Assembly (NCBI RefSeq): GCF_900119145.1
Contig: NZ_FPIY01000001.1
Location: forward strand, 1-64,000
Length of the DNA stretch: 64,000 nucleotides
Source of the DNA: Cellulophaga fucicola
Lineage (GTDB): Bacteria; Bacteroidota; Bacteroidia; Flavobacteriales; Flavobacteriaceae
Reading direction: 5' to 3'
The position numbers and the translations under genes are program-made. Shown piece after piece: positions 8,506-19,251 of the stretch. The first letter of the stretch is position 1; every line of letters starts with the position of its first letter. The notes under the pieces are model-generated. The model was not told the DNA's origin, searched no databases, and saw only the letters and a program-made list of their open reading frames with translations.

Positions 8506-11058
8506 TTATGCTTCAGAAGCTTTGCCTTCTTTTTCAATTTTAATAGTAAGCTCGTTCTTTTCATCATTTAAATCCATAAAAATGCTATCTCCTTCTTCTA
8601 GCTTAGAATTTACTATTTCTTCTGCTAATGCATCTTCTATGTATTTTTGAATAGCTCTTTTTAGTGGTCTTGCACCATATTGCTTGTCAAAACCTTTATC
8701 TGCTATATAGTCTTTAGCTTTTTCTGATAAGTTAAGGTTGTACCCTAAATCGCTAATTCTACTGTATAGTTTTTTAAGCTCTATATCTATGATTTTGTGA
8801 ATGTCTGCTCTCTCTAATGGGTTAAAGACAATAACGTCATCTATCCTATTTAAAAATTCAGGAGCAAATGCTTTTTTAAGAGCATTTTCTATAACACTTT
8901 TTTGATGAGAGTCTGCTTGTGCTTTTTTAGCAGATGTACCAAAACCAACACCTTGTCCAAAGTCTTTTAGTTGACGTGCACCAATGTTAGAAGTCATAAT
9001 AATGATTGTATTTCTAAAATCTATTTTACGACCTAAGCTATCTGTTAAGAAACCATCATCTAGAACCTGAAGCATCATATTAAACACATCTGGATGTGCT
9101 TTTTCTACTTCGTCTAATAAAACTACAGAATATGGTTTTCTACGTACTTTTTCAGTTAATTGACCACCTTCTTCGTAACCAACGTATCCTGGAGGTGCAC
9201 CAACTAATCTTGAGATAGCAAATTTCTCCATATACTCACTCATATCAATACGAATAAGAGCATCTTCAGAATCAAACAACTCTTTAGCTAATACTTTAGC
9301 TAATTGCGTTTTACCAACACCAGTTTGTCCTAAAAAGATAAACGAGCCAATTGGCTTGTTAGGATCTTTAAGTCCAGCTCTGTTACGTTGTATAGCTTTA
9401 GAAACTTTAGCAACAGCATCATCTTGACCAATAACATTACTTTTAATAAGGTTAGGTAATTCTGCTAATTTATTAATTTCTGTTTGTGCAATTCTGTTAA
9501 CAGGTATGCCACTCATCATAGAAACAACATCTGCTACATTGTCTTCGGATACAGTTTCTCTATGTAATTTGCTTTCTTCTTCCCATTTTTCTTGAGCAAT
9601 AGCTAAATCTTTTTCAATTCTTTTTTCGTCGTCTCTAAGTTTAGCAGCCTCTTCATAACGTTGTTTTTTTACAACGGTATTTTTTAGTACTCTAACATCT
9701 TCTAGTTGTTTTTCTAACTCTAAAATTTGTTTAGGCACGTCCATATTAATTATATGTACTCTAGAGCCAGCTTCATCTAAGGCATCAATAGCTTTGTCTG
9801 GTAAAAAACGATCTGTCATATAACGGTTCGTTAATTTAGCACAGGCAATAATAGCCTCGTCTGTATAATTTACATTGTGGTGCTCCTCATACTTACCTTT
9901 AATGTTTTGTAAAATCTCTATTGTTTCATCTACAGTAGTTGGTTCTACAATAACCTTTTGAAAACGACGCTCTAATGCACCATCTTTTTCTATGTATTGT
10001 CTATACTCGTCTAAAGTAGTTGCACCAATACATTGTATTTCTCCACGTGCTAATGCTGGTTTAAACATATTAGAAGCATCTAAGCTTCCTGTTGCACCGC
10101 CTGCGCCAACAATGGTGTGTATTTCATCAATAAAAAGAATAATATCATCATTCTTTTCTAGTTCGTTCATAACAGCTTTCATACGCTCTTCAAACTGACC
10201 ACGGTATTTTGTGCCTGCAACTAAAGAAGCTAAATCTAGTGTTACAACACGTTTATTGTATAAAATTCTAGATACTTTTTTGTTTATAATACGTAAAGCT
10301 AAACCTTCTGCAATGGCACTTTTACCAACACCAGGTTCGCCTATTAAAAGAGGGTTGTTCTTTTTTCTTCTACTTAAGATTTGCGAAACTCTCTCTATTT
10401 CTTTTTCTCTACCAACAACAGGATCTAATTTGTCTTCCTCTGCCATTTTAGTAAGGTCTCTACCAAAGTTGTCTAAAACAGGAGTTTTAGATTTTTTGTT
10501 AGATTTAGGACCTCCGGTAGTAGCGCCAAAGTTTTCTTTTTCATCATTATCACTACTGTCAGAGTCACCAGGAAAAGATTCTGCTCTTGGTGTGTCTATA
10601 AAGTCTTCATCTTTAGTGATAATAGATTTAAATTCGCTTTTAACGTTATCGTAATCTACTTTTAGCTTATGTAAAAGTTTTGTAGTTGGGTCGTTTTCGT
10701 TTCTCAAAATACATAATAATAAGTGCGCTGTATTAATAGAAGAACTTTGAAAAAGTTTAGCTTCTAAAAAAGTTGTTTTTAATGCGCGTTCTGCTTGCCT
10801 AGTCAAGTGCAAGTTTTTTTTATCTTTTTGCAGATTGTCAGAATTAGGGTTTGCAGGGCTCAGTATTTCCACCTTGCGTCGCAAATGATCTAAATCTATC
10901 TCTAATGCATCTAATATGTTAATTGCTTTTCCGTTTCCGTCTCGCAATAAGCCAAGCATTAAGTGCTCGGTACCTATAAAATCGTGCCCAAGTCTTAAAG
11001 CCTCCTCTTTGCTATACGCAATTACATCCTTTACTCTAGGTGAAAAATTGTCATCCAT
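8506..11058 (-). CDS. clpC: ClpC-type AAA+ unfoldase
   Basis: An 850-residue Hsp100 ATPase that unfolds substrates for ClpP or acts in protein quality control. It begins with two Clp_N repeats (about 1-145), has a first AAA+ module with Walker [10 protein letters not shown] and Walker B LFIDEIH, a UVR-like middle segment ([21 protein letters not shown]), and a second AAA+ module with GQTGVGKTQ, ending in ClpB_D2-small. The UVR segment and short middle domain separate it from ClpB. The linker after the Clp_N repeats is acidic and Ser/Asp-rich. Divergent from gyrA over 257 bases. Confidence 0.95.
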   Translation of the reverse strand: MDDNFSPRVKDVIAYSKEEALRLGHDFIGTEHLMLGLLRDGNGKAINILDALEIDLDHLRRKVEILSPANPNSDNLQKDKKNLHLTRQAERALKTTFLEAKLFQSSSINTAHLLLCILRNENDPTTKLLHKLKVDYDNVKSEFKSIITKDEDFIDTPRAESFPGDSDSSDNDEKENFGATTGGPKSNKKSKTPVLDNFGRDLTKMAEEDKLDPVVGREKEIERVSQILSRRKKNNPLLIGEPGVGKSAIAEGLALRIINKKVSRILYNKRVVTLDLASLVAGTKYRGQFEERMKAVMNELEKNDDIILFIDEIHTIVGAGGATGSLDASNMFKPALARGEIQCIGATTLDEYRQYIEKDGALERRFQKVIVEPTTVDETIEILQNIKGKYEEHHNVNYTDEAIIACAKLTNRYMTDRFLPDKAIDALDEAGSRVHIINMDVPKQILELEKQLEDVRVLKNTVVKKQRYEEAAKLRDDEKRIEKDLAIAQEKWEEESKLHRETVSEDNVADVVSMMSGIPVNRIAQTEINKLAELPNLIKSNVIGQDDAVAKVSKAIQRNRAGLKDPNKPIGSFIFLGQTGVGKTQLAKVLAKELFDSEDALIRIDMSEYMEKFAISRLVGAPPGYVGYEEGGQLTEKVRRKPYSVVLLDEVEKAHPDVFNMMLQVLDDGFLTDSLGRKIDFRNTIIIMTSNIGARQLKDFGQGVGFGTSAKKAQADSHQKSVIENALKKAFAPEFLNRIDDVIVFNPLERADIHKIIDIELKKLYSRISDLGYNLNLSEKAKDYIADKGFDKQYGARPLKRAIQKYIEDALAEEIVNSKLEEGDSIFMDLNDEKNELTIKIEKEGKASEA

Positions 11059-11315
11059 AAATTAATCCTTAATCAATTATAAAAGTAATAAATCTATTTC
11101 TATATAAGGCAAATACTGTTCCTATATTCGTTAAAGTTGGAATATTTGTCGAAAAAATAAGGTTGGACTACCATATTTTAAATAATTATTAACTATTTGC
11201 CTATTAAAAAGTGTTAATAAAAAATGTATTAAAGTGGGGTAATTGTGCTTTTCTCGTAATGATTTTATGTATATTGGCATCAAATTTTTAATCAAATAGT
11301 ATATAAGATTTTAAT

Positions 11316-13889
11316 ATGGCAGAAGGGGAAAAAATTATTCCAATAAACATAGAAGACGAAATGAAATCTGCCTACATTGATTATTCAATGTCGGTTATTG
11401 TATCACGTGCTTTACCAGACGTAAGAGATGGTTTAAAGCCTGTACATAGGAGGGTTTTATATGGTATGCATGAGTTGGGTGTTCGTTCCAATAGTGCGCA
11501 TAAGAAATCTGCCCGTATTGTGGGTGAGGTTTTAGGTAAGTATCACCCACACGGAGATACTTCTGTATATGACTCTATGGTGCGTATGGCTCAAGAATGG
11601 AGTTTGCGTTATATGCTTGTAGATGGTCAAGGTAACTTTGGTTCTATAGATGGTGATAGCCCGGCAGCAATGCGTTATACGGAAGCACGTATGCGTAAAA
11701 TTGCCGATGACATGTTGGCAGATATAGAAAAAGATACAGTAGATCATCAACTAAACTTTGATGACTCTTTAAAAGAGCCAACAGTTTTACCAGCAAGAAT
11801 TCCAAACTTATTAGTAAACGGTGCCTCTGGTATTGCAGTAGGTATGGCTACAAATATGCCACCACATAACTTAACAGAAGTTGTAGATGGTACTATTGCA
11901 TATATAGATAATAATGATATTGAGATAGACGAGTTAATAACACATATAAAAGCTCCAGATTTTCCTACTGGTGGTATAATATATGGTTATGATGGCGTTA
12001 GAGAAGCCTTTAAAACAGGTCGTGGACGTGTAATGATGCGTGCTAAAGCTACTTTTGAAGAAGTTCAAGGTAGAGAATGCATTGTTGTTACAGAGATACC
12101 ATACCAGGTGAATAAGGCTGATATGATTAAGAAAACAGCCGATCTTGTTAACGATAAAAAAATAGAAGGTATTTCTACTATTAGAGATGAGTCTGATAGA
12201 AACGGTATGCGTATAGTTTACATCTTAAAAAGAGATGCTATACCTAATATTGTACTTAATACCCTTTATAAATATACTGCATTACAAACGTCTTTTAGTG
12301 TTAACAACATTGCACTAGTAAAAGGTAGACCACAATTACTTAATGTTAAAGAGATGATTCACTATTTTGTGGAGCATAGACATGAGGTTGTTGTACGTAG
12401 AACCGAGTTTGAACTTAAGAAAGCAGAAGACAGAGCGCACATCTTAGAAGGTTTAATTATTGCGTCTGATAATATAGACGAAGTAATTGCTATTATTAGA
12501 GGTTCTTCTAATGCAGATGAAGCTAGGGAAAACTTAATTGAAAGGTTTAAACTTTCTGAAATACAAGCCAAAGCAATTGTAGAGATGCGTTTGCGTCAAT
12601 TAACAGGTCTGGAACAAGACAAGTTAAGAGCAGAGTACGACGAAATTGTTAAAACTATTGCAGACTTAAAAGATATTCTTGCTAATCAAGAGCGTAGAAT
12701 GCAAATTATTAAGGATGAGCTTTTAGAAGTTAAAGAGAAATACGGAGACGAAAGAAGATCTGAAATTAATTTTGCAGGTGGCGATTTAAGTATAGAAGAT
12801 ATGATACCAGATGAGCAAGTGGTAATTACCATTTCTCATGCAGGTTATATTAAACGTACCCCTTTAACAGAATATAAAACACAAAATAGAGGTGGTGTTG
12901 GGCAAAAAGCATCATCAACTAGAACAGAAGACTTCTTAGAGCACTTATTTGTTGGTACAAACCATCAGTATATGTTGTTCTTTACACAAAAAGGAAAATG
13001 TTTCTGGATGCGTGTTTACGAAATACCAGAAGGTAGCAAAACATCTAAAGGTAGAGCAATACAAAACCTTATAAATATTGAGCAAGATGATGCTGTTAAG
13101 GCATTTATTTGTACACAAGATTTAAAGGATGAAGAGTATGTAAATAGTCACTATGTAATTATGGCGACTAAAAAAGGTACCGTTAAAAAGACATCTTTAG
13201 AGCAATATTCTAGACCACGTTTAAATGGTATTAATGCCATAGGTATTAAAGATGATGATGAGCTACTAGAAGCTAAATTAACAACTGGTACTAGTCAAAT
13301 ATTCCTAGGTTTAAAATCTGGTAAAGCCATTAGATTCGAAGAAAGTAAAACAAGACCAATGGGTAGAAATGCTTCTGGTGTTAGAGGTATTACACTTGCA
13401 GATGATAATGACGAGGTTGTAGGTATGGTATCTGTACATAACTTTGATGATGACATTTTAGTAGTGTCTGAGAAAGGTTACGGTAAGCGTTCTAGTTTAG
13501 AAGATTATAGAATAACAAATAGAGGAGGTAAAGGAGTTAAAACTATCAGTGTTACCGATAAAACAGGTGGACTAGTAGCAATTAAAAATGTTACTGACTC
13601 TGATGATTTAATGATTATTAATAAATCTGGTATTGCAATACGTATGGGTGTAGAAGATCTACGTGTTATGGGTAGAGCAACGCAAGGTGTTAGGTTGATA
13701 AACATAAAAGGTAAAGATTCTATTGCGGCTGTAGCTAAGGTTATGAAAGACGAAGAAGCAGTTATAGAAGACGAACTTGCAGATGGTGAAGAAGCTATTG
13801 AAGGTGAAGCTCTAGATATTACAGAAGGAGAAGGTACATCTGAAGATGGCACGGCTCTTGATAATGATACTACCGAATCAGAAGAATAA
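11316..13889 (+). CDS. gyrA: DNA gyrase subunit A
   Basis: An 857-residue type II topoisomerase subunit. The catalytic tyrosine is Tyr121 in AAMRYTEAR. The quinolone-determining region reads [17 protein letters not shown], with Thr82 and Asp86 at the E. coli Ser83/Asp87 positions; Thr here is, to my knowledge, normal in flavobacteria rather than a resistance change. The C-terminal beta-pinwheel has a GyrA-box-like QNRGGVGQK and repeats such as NRGGKGVK. The tail is strongly acidic (about the last 45 residues). ATG at 11316; a near-consensus TATATTGG lies about 45 bases upstream. Confidence 0.98.
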   Translation: MAEGEKIIPINIEDEMKSAYIDYSMSVIVSRALPDVRDGLKPVHRRVLYGMHELGVRSNSAHKKSARIVGEVLGKYHPHGDTSVYDSMVRMAQEWSLRYMLVDGQGNFGSIDGDSPAAMRYTEARMRKIADDMLADIEKDTVDHQLNFDDSLKEPTVLPARIPNLLVNGASGIAVGMATNMPPHNLTEVVDGTIAYIDNNDIEIDELITHIKAPDFPTGGIIYGYDGVREAFKTGRGRVMMRAKATFEEVQGRECIVVTEIPYQVNKADMIKKTADLVNDKKIEGISTIRDESDRNGMRIVYILKRDAIPNIVLNTLYKYTALQTSFSVNNIALVKGRPQLLNVKEMIHYFVEHRHEVVVRRTEFELKKAEDRAHILEGLIIASDNIDEVIAIIRGSSNADEARENLIERFKLSEIQAKAIVEMRLRQLTGLEQDKLRAEYDEIVKTIADLKDILANQERRMQIIKDELLEVKEKYGDERRSEINFAGGDLSIEDMIPDEQVVITISHAGYIKRTPLTEYKTQNRGGVGQKASSTRTEDFLEHLFVGTNHQYMLFFTQKGKCFWMRVYEIPEGSKTSKGRAIQNLINIEQDDAVKAFICTQDLKDEEYVNSHYVIMATKKGTVKKTSLEQYSRPRLNGINAIGIKDDDELLEAKLTTGTSQIFLGLKSGKAIRFEESKTRPMGRNASGVRGITLADDNDEVVGMVSVHNFDDDILVVSEKGYGKRSSLEDYRITNRGGKGVKTISVTDKTGGLVAIKNVTDSDDLMIINKSGIAIRMGVEDLRVMGRATQGVRLINIKGKDSIAAVAKVMKDEEAVIEDELADGEEAIEGEALDITEGEGTSEDGTALDNDTTESEE

Positions 13890-13922
13890 ATTTTTTACAC
13901 TAATTATTTAATAGAAATTGAA

Positions 13923-15188
13923 ATGAAAACTAAATTTTTAATATTAACAGCAGCAATGTCGTTTTCGGCGATGACTTTTGCACAAAAAAACGAAGTAAAG
14001 GCTGCTGATAAAGCATTAAAATCTGATAATGCTGCTGAAGCTAAATCTGCTTTAGCAAAAGCAGAACCATTATTAGGTTCTGCAGACGAGAAAACTAAAG
14101 CATTATATTACTTGGTAAAAGGTAAAACATATTCAAAATTAGCTAAAGCTGGTGAAGAAGGTGCTTTTAAAGAATCTATTGCAGCTTTTAATGACTTAAT
14201 TGCTTACGAAGAAGAAGTAGGTAAAAAGAAATATACTGTAGAAGCTAAACAAGCTATGTCTGGTATGACTGGTGATATTGTTAACGCGGCAATAAAAGAT
14301 AACAACGAGAAGAAGTTTGATGCTGGTGCAGATAAATTATACCTAGCATATAACTTAAGTAAGCAAGATACTGTTTACTTGTTTTATGCAGCTAACAGCG
14401 CTGTAAACGGTCAGAATATGGAAAAAGCTCTTAAGTATTACAACGAGCTTAAAGATATAAACTACGATGGTAGCGAAATTAAATATTCTGCTGTAAACAT
14501 TGCAACTGGAGAAAGAGAAGAAATGGCTAAATCTCAAAGAGATTTAATGGTTAAATCTAAACAATACAAGGATCCAAAAGAAGAAAAAATGCCTTCTAGA
14601 AAAGCTGAGATTGTTAAGAATATAGCGCTTATCTATACGCAATTAGGGCAAGATGAAAAAGCATTAGAAGCTTACCAAGATGCAAGAGCAAACAATCCTG
14701 GTGATGTTAATTTAATTTTAAACGAAGCTAACCTACAATATAAATTAGGAAACAAAGACAAGTTTAAAGAGCTAATGGCAGAAGCAACTAGAGTAGATCC
14801 AAATAATCCAGATTTATTTTACAACATTGGTGTAATTAATATGGAGCAAGAAAATATAGCTGAAGCTAGATCTGCATACGAAAAAGCAATTGAATTAAAT
14901 CCAGGGTATGTAAATGCTCAGTTAAATTTATCTACAACATATGTAAATGAAGGTAACGGATTAATTGATTCTATGAATGCATTAGGAAGCTCAAGAGCAG
15001 ATATTGCAAAGTATGATGAATTAAAGGCTAAGAAAGATAGTATGTTTAAAGAAGGAGCACAGATTTTAGAAGATGCTTTAAAACAAACTCCAGGCAACCA
15101 AGCATTATTATCTCAGTTGAAAAATATATATGGTGCATTAGGTGATAACGAAAACTTTATGCGTCTTAAGAAGTTATTAGGAGAGTAA
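13923..15188 (+). CDS. Secreted TPR-repeat protein
   Basis: A 421-residue protein with a cleavable signal peptide (MKTKFLILTAAMSFSAMTFAQ). It has TPR units, clearest at about residues 225-330 (EIVKNIALIYTQLGQDEKALEAYQDAR, PDLFYNIGVINMEQENIAEARSAYEKAIELNPGY split across two repeats). It starts 33 bases after gyrA and shares its terminator, so it is probably cotranscribed. Role unknown; presumably periplasmic scaffolding. Confidence 0.85.
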   Translation: MKTKFLILTAAMSFSAMTFAQKNEVKAADKALKSDNAAEAKSALAKAEPLLGSADEKTKALYYLVKGKTYSKLAKAGEEGAFKESIAAFNDLIAYEEEVGKKKYTVEAKQAMSGMTGDIVNAAIKDNNEKKFDAGADKLYLAYNLSKQDTVYLFYAANSAVNGQNMEKALKYYNELKDINYDGSEIKYSAVNIATGEREEMAKSQRDLMVKSKQYKDPKEEKMPSRKAEIVKNIALIYTQLGQDEKALEAYQDARANNPGDVNLILNEANLQYKLGNKDKFKELMAEATRVDPNNPDLFYNIGVINMEQENIAEARSAYEKAIELNPGYVNAQLNLSTTYVNEGNGLIDSMNALGSSRADIAKYDELKAKKDSMFKEGAQILEDALKQTPGNQALLSQLKNIYGALGDNENFMRLKKLLGE

Positions 15189-15252
15189 TCTTTTAAAACT
15201 TTCTAGTTCTATATAATTGAATATCGGTTATTAAGGAATTAATTATTTTACT

Positions 15253-15287
15253 AAAAGCTGAACAATGATATCATTGTTCAGCTTTTT
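15253..15287 (+). terminator. Terminator of gyrA-TPR operon
   Basis: AAAAGCTGAACAATGA / TCATTGTTCAGCTTTT arms with a T-rich tail. The following stretch to 15590 holds no recognisable gene, tRNA or promoter. Confidence 0.85.
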
Positions 15288-15594
15288 TGTTGTTTGTTAT
15301 TTTGTTTTAGATGTTGTTATTTGTGTTATGACTTACTTGGTTTAATAGCTGCATTCTTTTATTATTGTAAAGAGCTATTGCATTTTAAAAAGTTCTTTAC
15401 ATCTAAATTCTCTAAAATGTATTCTCGCGAAGACAATACTTTTCTGTTACATTAGATTTTGTATAATTATTTATAGAGCTTTTGGTATTTACTAAAGTGA
15501 TGCACCAATACTCTATTAGGTGAATAATTATAGGTTTTGCTTTGTAAGTATTAAAATACAGGTTAGATTAATTTTTTAGTAACCCTTTAAAAAT

Positions 15595-15628
15595 AAAAAA
15601 CCATCTACATATAGTAGATGGTTTTTTT
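15595..15628 (-). terminator. Terminator of the sigma/membrane-protein pair
   Basis: AAAAAACCATCTAC / GTAGATGGTTTTTT arms around ATATA, with a T run on the minus strand, 26 bases past the stop at 15654. Confidence 0.85.
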
Positions 15629-15653
15629 GGTTGTATAAATAGGGTAGTTTGGT

Positions 15654-16298
15654 TTAAATCTCCATTTTCTTTAACTCGTGGTAGTTTCTATTTAGCTTTT
15701 TAAGTAATAAACCATATAATAAAAAGTATATTAAAGCTAATAATGCGGTTGTAAGTAGAGCTACTACAATAAAACTAATTGCCATTATAGTTCTTAACTT
15801 TTCTTCTGTTAACCCCTCAGGAATCTCATTTGGATAAACAGCGGTAAGCATATTAGGATCAAAATAAAAACTAGCAGCAAACAAACTCATTGTTAGTAGT
15901 ATCATAGATAAACTAAAAATTACGTAATGTTTTACGGTTCTTCTTGTTTTTATAATGTTTTTCATTAAAGTTCTAGCGTCATCTAAAACAGAAATTTCTT
16001 TATACCTTTTATAGAATTGAAAAATAAAATAAAAAATAACTAAGTATTGTATTCCAGATAAAACTATAAAAAACGTAGAGCTGTCATTAGTATAATATAT
16101 ACTCATACGCTCTCTAGTGCTAGGTAGTAAGTATAATAGGTTTGGTAATACAAACTCTAGAATACTAATAATAAATATCCACTTAACAATAGAGGAAGAT
16201 TTCTTCCATATCATTTTATAAATATCATTGTAAGACAGTTTAGGGTGTTCTATTTCCCTTTTTTGCCAGTCTTTTTTTAAGATGTCCAATTCATCCAT
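15654..16298 (-). CDS. Four-helix membrane protein next to an ECF sigma factor
   Basis: A 214-residue protein with a cytosolic N-terminal helix (MDELDILKKDWQKREIEHPKLSYNDIYKMI) and four hydrophobic segments near residues 38-58, 78-97, 125-145 and 170-195. It starts 5 bases after the sigma-factor gene, so the pair is one operon. A regulatory partner (anti-sigma-like) role is inferred from position only; no zinc-binding anti-sigma motif is present. Function unknown. Confidence 0.75.
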   Translation of the reverse strand: MDELDILKKDWQKREIEHPKLSYNDIYKMIWKKSSSIVKWIFIISILEFVLPNLLYLLPSTRERMSIYYTNDSSTFFIVLSGIQYLVIFYFIFQFYKRYKEISVLDDARTLMKNIIKTRRTVKHYVIFSLSMILLTMSLFAASFYFDPNMLTAVYPNEIPEGLTEEKLRTIMAISFIVVALLTTALLALIYFLLYGLLLKKLNRNYHELKKMEI

Positions 16299-16303
16299 AT
16301 ATA

Positions 16304-16798
16304 TTAAGGATTTAAAATGGTTTTTAATTTTTTCTTTATTCTATTCATCTTTACTCTAGCGTTTACTTCAGAAATACCAAGTGTTTCAGATATTTCTGTG
16401 TAGTTTTTATCTTCTAGATAAAGAAAAACGAGTGCTTTTTCTATGTCTCCTAACTGTTTTACAGCTTTGTACATTAACTTAAGTTGTAATTCTTCCGTCT
16501 CATCATATTCATCTGCCTTAATTTTAAAAATTACAGACTCGTAGTCTTGTGTGTTTACCCTTCTTTTAGATTTTCTATAAAGTGTTATTGCTGTGTTTAG
16601 TGCAACTCTATACATCCAGGTACTAAATTTAGCGTCTCCCCTAAACTTTGGGTACGCTTTCCATAACTGTATTGTAATTTCCTGAAACAAGTCGTTATGC
16701 GCATCCCTATCATTAGTATATAAGGTGCAGACTTTGTGAACAATGTTCTGATTGTTCTCTAGTTCTGTTACAAATGCATGCTCTAAGTCTTTGCTCAC
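16304..16798 (-). CDS. ECF-type RNA polymerase sigma factor
   Basis: A 164-residue sigma-70 family protein. Region 2 is at about residues 10-75 (DLFQEITIQLWKAYPKFRGDAKFSTWMYRVALNTA), and region 4 near 105-160 ends in the helix-turn-helix NYTEISETLGISEVNARVKMNRIKKKL. The start is GTG at 16798 (protein SKDLEHAF); no in-frame ATG precedes region 2. Operon with the membrane protein that follows 5 bases downstream. Its regulon cannot be read from the window. Confidence 0.92.
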   Translation of the reverse strand: MSKDLEHAFVTELENNQNIVHKVCTLYTNDRDAHNDLFQEITIQLWKAYPKFRGDAKFSTWMYRVALNTAITLYRKSKRRVNTQDYESVIFKIKADEYDETEELQLKLMYKAVKQLGDIEKALVFLYLEDKNYTEISETLGISEVNARVKMNRIKKKLKTILNP

Positions 16799-16864
16799 TT
16801 TTAGTTGGTAGTTATACTAGTTAGTAGTTGTAATGCATTATTTGTTACACTAGAATTTAAAAAA

Positions 16865-17761
16865 TTATTTTCTTGGATGATAATTTGCAATTACCTCTGC
16901 CAAGTGTGTTCTATCTAAGTGTAAGTATACTTCGGTTGTTGTAATACTTTCGTGACCTAACATTTGTTGTATTGCCCTCAAATCTGCTCCGTTTTCGAGT
17001 AGGTGTGTTGCAAATGAGTGTCTTAGCGTGTGCGGACTAATTGTTTTTTTTAGACCTATTTGTTCAGCTAGCTGTTTAATAATAGTAAATATCATTGCGC
17101 GGGTTAATTGTCTACCTCTTCTATTTAAAAACAAAATATCTTCAAACCCTTTTTTAATATCTAGATGATTTCTTATTTGGTCCTTATATATAGTAATGTA
17201 CTTTTTGTTAATATCACTAATAGGTACAAAACGTTGTTTGTCTCCTTTGCCGGTAACTCTAATAAAGTCTTCTTTAAAAAAAAGATCAGACAGTCTTAGG
17301 TTGGTAAGTTCAGATACACGCAAGCCACAACCATATAAGGTTTCTAGCATTGCTCTGTTGCGCTCGCCCTCGGGTTTGCTTAAATCTATAGCGTTAATTA
17401 AATCGTTAATTTCTTCTAAATTCAGTGTATCCGGGAGTTTACGACCGGTTTTAGGAGATTCTATTAAGTCCATAGGGTTGTCTAGCCTATAGTCTTCAAA
17501 AATTAGATAGTTAAAAAAACTCTTTAAACCAGATATAATTCTTGCCTGTGATCTGGGGTTAATGCTGGCAGATATCTCGTATATAAATTGCTGAGTAGTT
17601 TGTTTAGAGATAGAAATAGGTGTTTCTGTGATATTTCTTTGCTCTAAAAACAGAATTAACTTTTCTACATCTAAAACGTAATTTGTAATAGAATTGTCCA
17701 TTAATCCTCTTTCTATCTTCAGATAGTGTTGATAATCAGTTAGTCCCTGTCTCCATTTCAT
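16865..17761 (-). CDS. xerD: Site-specific tyrosine recombinase XerD
   Basis: A 298-residue integrase that resolves chromosome dimers at dif. The N-terminal SAM-like domain starts MKWRQGLTDYQHYLKIERGL. The catalytic domain has the Arg in LYGCGLRVSELTNLRL, Lys in TGKGDKQRFVP, HxxR in SPHTLRHSFATHL, and the tyrosine in TEVYLHLD. The frame extends upstream to 17899 through a TTG-like codon, but the Cys-rich extra segment is not part of the family, so ATG 17761 is chosen. The gene faces away from the outer-membrane protein genes and aroQ. Confidence 0.95.
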   Translation of the reverse strand: MKWRQGLTDYQHYLKIERGLMDNSITNYVLDVEKLILFLEQRNITETPISISKQTTQQFIYEISASINPRSQARIISGLKSFFNYLIFEDYRLDNPMDLIESPKTGRKLPDTLNLEEINDLINAIDLSKPEGERNRAMLETLYGCGLRVSELTNLRLSDLFFKEDFIRVTGKGDKQRFVPISDINKKYITIYKDQIRNHLDIKKGFEDILFLNRRGRQLTRAMIFTIIKQLAEQIGLKKTISPHTLRHSFATHLLENGADLRAIQQMLGHESITTTEVYLHLDRTHLAEVIANYHPRK

Positions 17762-17835
17762 GTAGGTTAAAATTAAGTTAATAATTTGGTTAAAAAAAGA
17801 GTTTTTAAACCGTGTTTTTTCTTCACATCTAGTTA

Positions 17836-17880
17836 TTGTTGGTTTACAACAAATACTTACATTTACACAACAAATGTTGT
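17836..17880. promoter_or_regulatory. Two palindromes between xerD and the first barrel gene
   Basis: TTGTTG-N5-CAACAA (17836-17852) and ACAACA-AA-TGTTGT (17867-17880) have related half-sites. A larger inverted repeat ACTTACA/TGTAAGT overlaps the second. Spacing and related half-sites suggest a bound repressor or a hairpin; this is inference. Confidence 0.4.
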
Positions 17881-17904
17881 AAGTAAACAAAATTAACAAT
17901 CTAT

Positions 17905-17937
17905 GTTTACTGCATAATTATAAACTAAAAATTAAAA
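17905..17937 (+). repeat. Duplicated 5' leader, copy 1
   Basis: A 33-base stretch (starting GTTTACTGCATAATTATAAA) identical to 18628-18660. Each copy lies just before a small outer-membrane barrel gene, and similarity continues through the signal-peptide codons. Confidence 0.9.
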
Positions 17938-17944
17938 ATTTTTT

Positions 17945-18484
17945 ATGAAAAAGTTATTTATTGTAGCTATCACAGCTCTAGGATTTACTTTTGCTGCACA
18001 AGCACAAGATGCAGCTACTTCTACTAACGGCGGACAAACTGCTCAAGGTAAATGGTTAATTGAAGCTAACACAGGTTTTGGTGCTGTTAATGCTGCTAGT
18101 ACTTCTTTTGGTTTAACATCTGTAGATGGAGAAACTACTTGGTCTTTAGGTGCTGAAGGTGGTTATTTTGTTGCTGATGATTTAGCAGTAAAAGTTGGTT
18201 TAGGATACCAAGATCAAGGTAATGATGTATCTGCTTTTACTTATAAAGTTGGAGCTAAATATTACATCGCTAGTATGATTCCTGTACAGGTTGATTATGC
18301 TGGTGCAAGTGTTAAAGATGCAGATGAAAACCCAAGCTTTTTAGGTTTGCAAGGTGGTTATGCTATTTTCTTAGGTGAAAACGTTAGTATTGAGCCAGGT
18401 CTACGTTACAACATTACTATGAATGATGATGCATTTTCTGAAGATGTTTTTCAATTCCAAATTGGTTTCGCTTTACATTTCTAA
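17945..18484 (+). CDS. Small outer-membrane beta-barrel protein (paralogue 1)
   Basis: A 179-residue protein with a signal peptide (MKKLFIVAITALGFTFAAQAQ) and alternating-residue strands typical of an 8-strand OmpX/Ompβ-type barrel, ending in the aromatic FQFQIGFALHF (terminal Phe recognised by BAM). Gly/Tyr/Phe-rich repeats such as GGYFVADDLAVKVGLGY and GGYAIFLGENVSIEPGLRY support this. It shares its leader and signal peptide with the next gene. Its own terminator follows at 18505. Function beyond membrane barrel unknown. Confidence 0.85.
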   Translation: MKKLFIVAITALGFTFAAQAQDAATSTNGGQTAQGKWLIEANTGFGAVNAASTSFGLTSVDGETTWSLGAEGGYFVADDLAVKVGLGYQDQGNDVSAFTYKVGAKYYIASMIPVQVDYAGASVKDADENPSFLGLQGGYAIFLGENVSIEPGLRYNITMNDDAFSEDVFQFQIGFALHF

Positions 18485-18504
18485 GTAAAACTTATTAATA
18501 GTAT

Positions 18505-18538
18505 TAAGGCTGTCTAATTTTAGGCAGCCTTTTTTTTG
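18505..18538 (+). terminator. Terminator after barrel paralogue 1
   Basis: AAGGCTG-CTAA / TTAG-CAGCCTT arms with an 8-T tail. Confidence 0.85.
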
Positions 18539-18627
18539 TTTATTTTTTTTGAGTTGATATTGTTAATTAAATATTAAATTAATGCATATACTACAGTCTT
18601 TGTAGGTAAATTAAAATATTTGTTTAA

Positions 18628-18660
18628 GTTTACTGCATAATTATAAACTAAAAATTAAAA
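18628..18660 (+). repeat. Duplicated 5' leader, copy 2
   Basis: Identical 33 bases to 17905-17937. In both copies a TTGTAnGTAAA element lies about 22 bases before a TAnGTTTA element that overlaps the repeat, so the promoter seems to have been duplicated with the leader. Confidence 0.9.
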
Positions 18661-18669
18661 TTATTATTT

Positions 18670-19173
18670 ATGAAAAAGTTATTTATTGTAGCTATTGCGG
18701 CTTTAGGATTTGCTTTTAGTGCACAGGCTCAAGAAGGTTTTGGTGCAGGTGTTAATTTAGGTCTTCCAATGGGAGATTTAGATGATTTTTATGGTTTTAA
18801 TGCAGGTGTTGATGTACAGTATTTGGGTGCTGTTTCAGAAACTTTTTATGCAGGGGGTACTATTGGGTATTCTCACTATTTTGGTAAAACTTATGATGCA
18901 GCTCCTGGTATAGAAATAGAGCAAGAAGATATTCAGTTTTTACCAATTGCTGCTGTAGCTAAATTTATGATTACAGAAGATTTTTCTGTAGGTACAGATT
19001 TAGGTTATGCTCTTGGTCTTAAGGAAGATGTAGATGGTGGTTTTTATTACCGCCCTAAGTTAGGATACAGAATAGCAGATTCAATTGAGCTTAACTTATC
19101 ATATGCTGGTATTAGTTTAGAAGATGATATAAATGCATCTACTTTTAACATAGGATTTATGTTTCAGTTGTAA
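18670..19173 (+). CDS. Small outer-membrane beta-barrel protein (paralogue 2)
   Basis: A 167-residue protein with signal peptide MKKLFIVAIAALGFAFSAQAQ, nearly the same as paralogue 1 and identical in its first 26 coding bases. The mature part diverges more: it has an N-terminal VNLGLPMGDLDDFYGFNAGVDVQYL typical of outer-membrane protein beta-barrel domains and ends in FNIGFMFQL. Retained leader plus diverged body points to an old tandem duplication. Confidence 0.85.
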   Translation: MKKLFIVAIAALGFAFSAQAQEGFGAGVNLGLPMGDLDDFYGFNAGVDVQYLGAVSETFYAGGTIGYSHYFGKTYDAAPGIEIEQEDIQFLPIAAVAKFMITEDFSVGTDLGYALGLKEDVDGGFYYRPKLGYRIADSIELNLSYAGISLEDDINASTFNIGFMFQL

Positions 19174-19195
19174 AAATAACTGATATAAAATATTT

Positions 19196-19226
19196 AAAAG
19201 GAAGCCTTATGGCTTCCTTTTTTTAT
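19196..19226 (+). terminator. Terminator after barrel paralogue 2
   Basis: AAAAGGAAGCC-TTAT-GGCTTCCTTTT with a T run. Confidence 0.85.
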
Positions 19227-19251
19227 GCATAATATTTAGTATTTTTACAGT

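Noticed and set aside
10211-10654. 147-residue open frame antisense to clpC
   Set aside because: Opposite the ClpC linker and first AAA+ module; composition is a shadow of Lys/Glu/Asp codons.
11550-11590. Quinolone-resistance change at GyrA position 82 (Thr)
   Set aside because: Thr appears to be the usual residue in flavobacteria; Asp86 is unchanged.
15288-15590. Possible tRNA or small gene in the gap after the TPR gene
   Set aside because: No cloverleaf, no promoter and no open frame with sensible composition.
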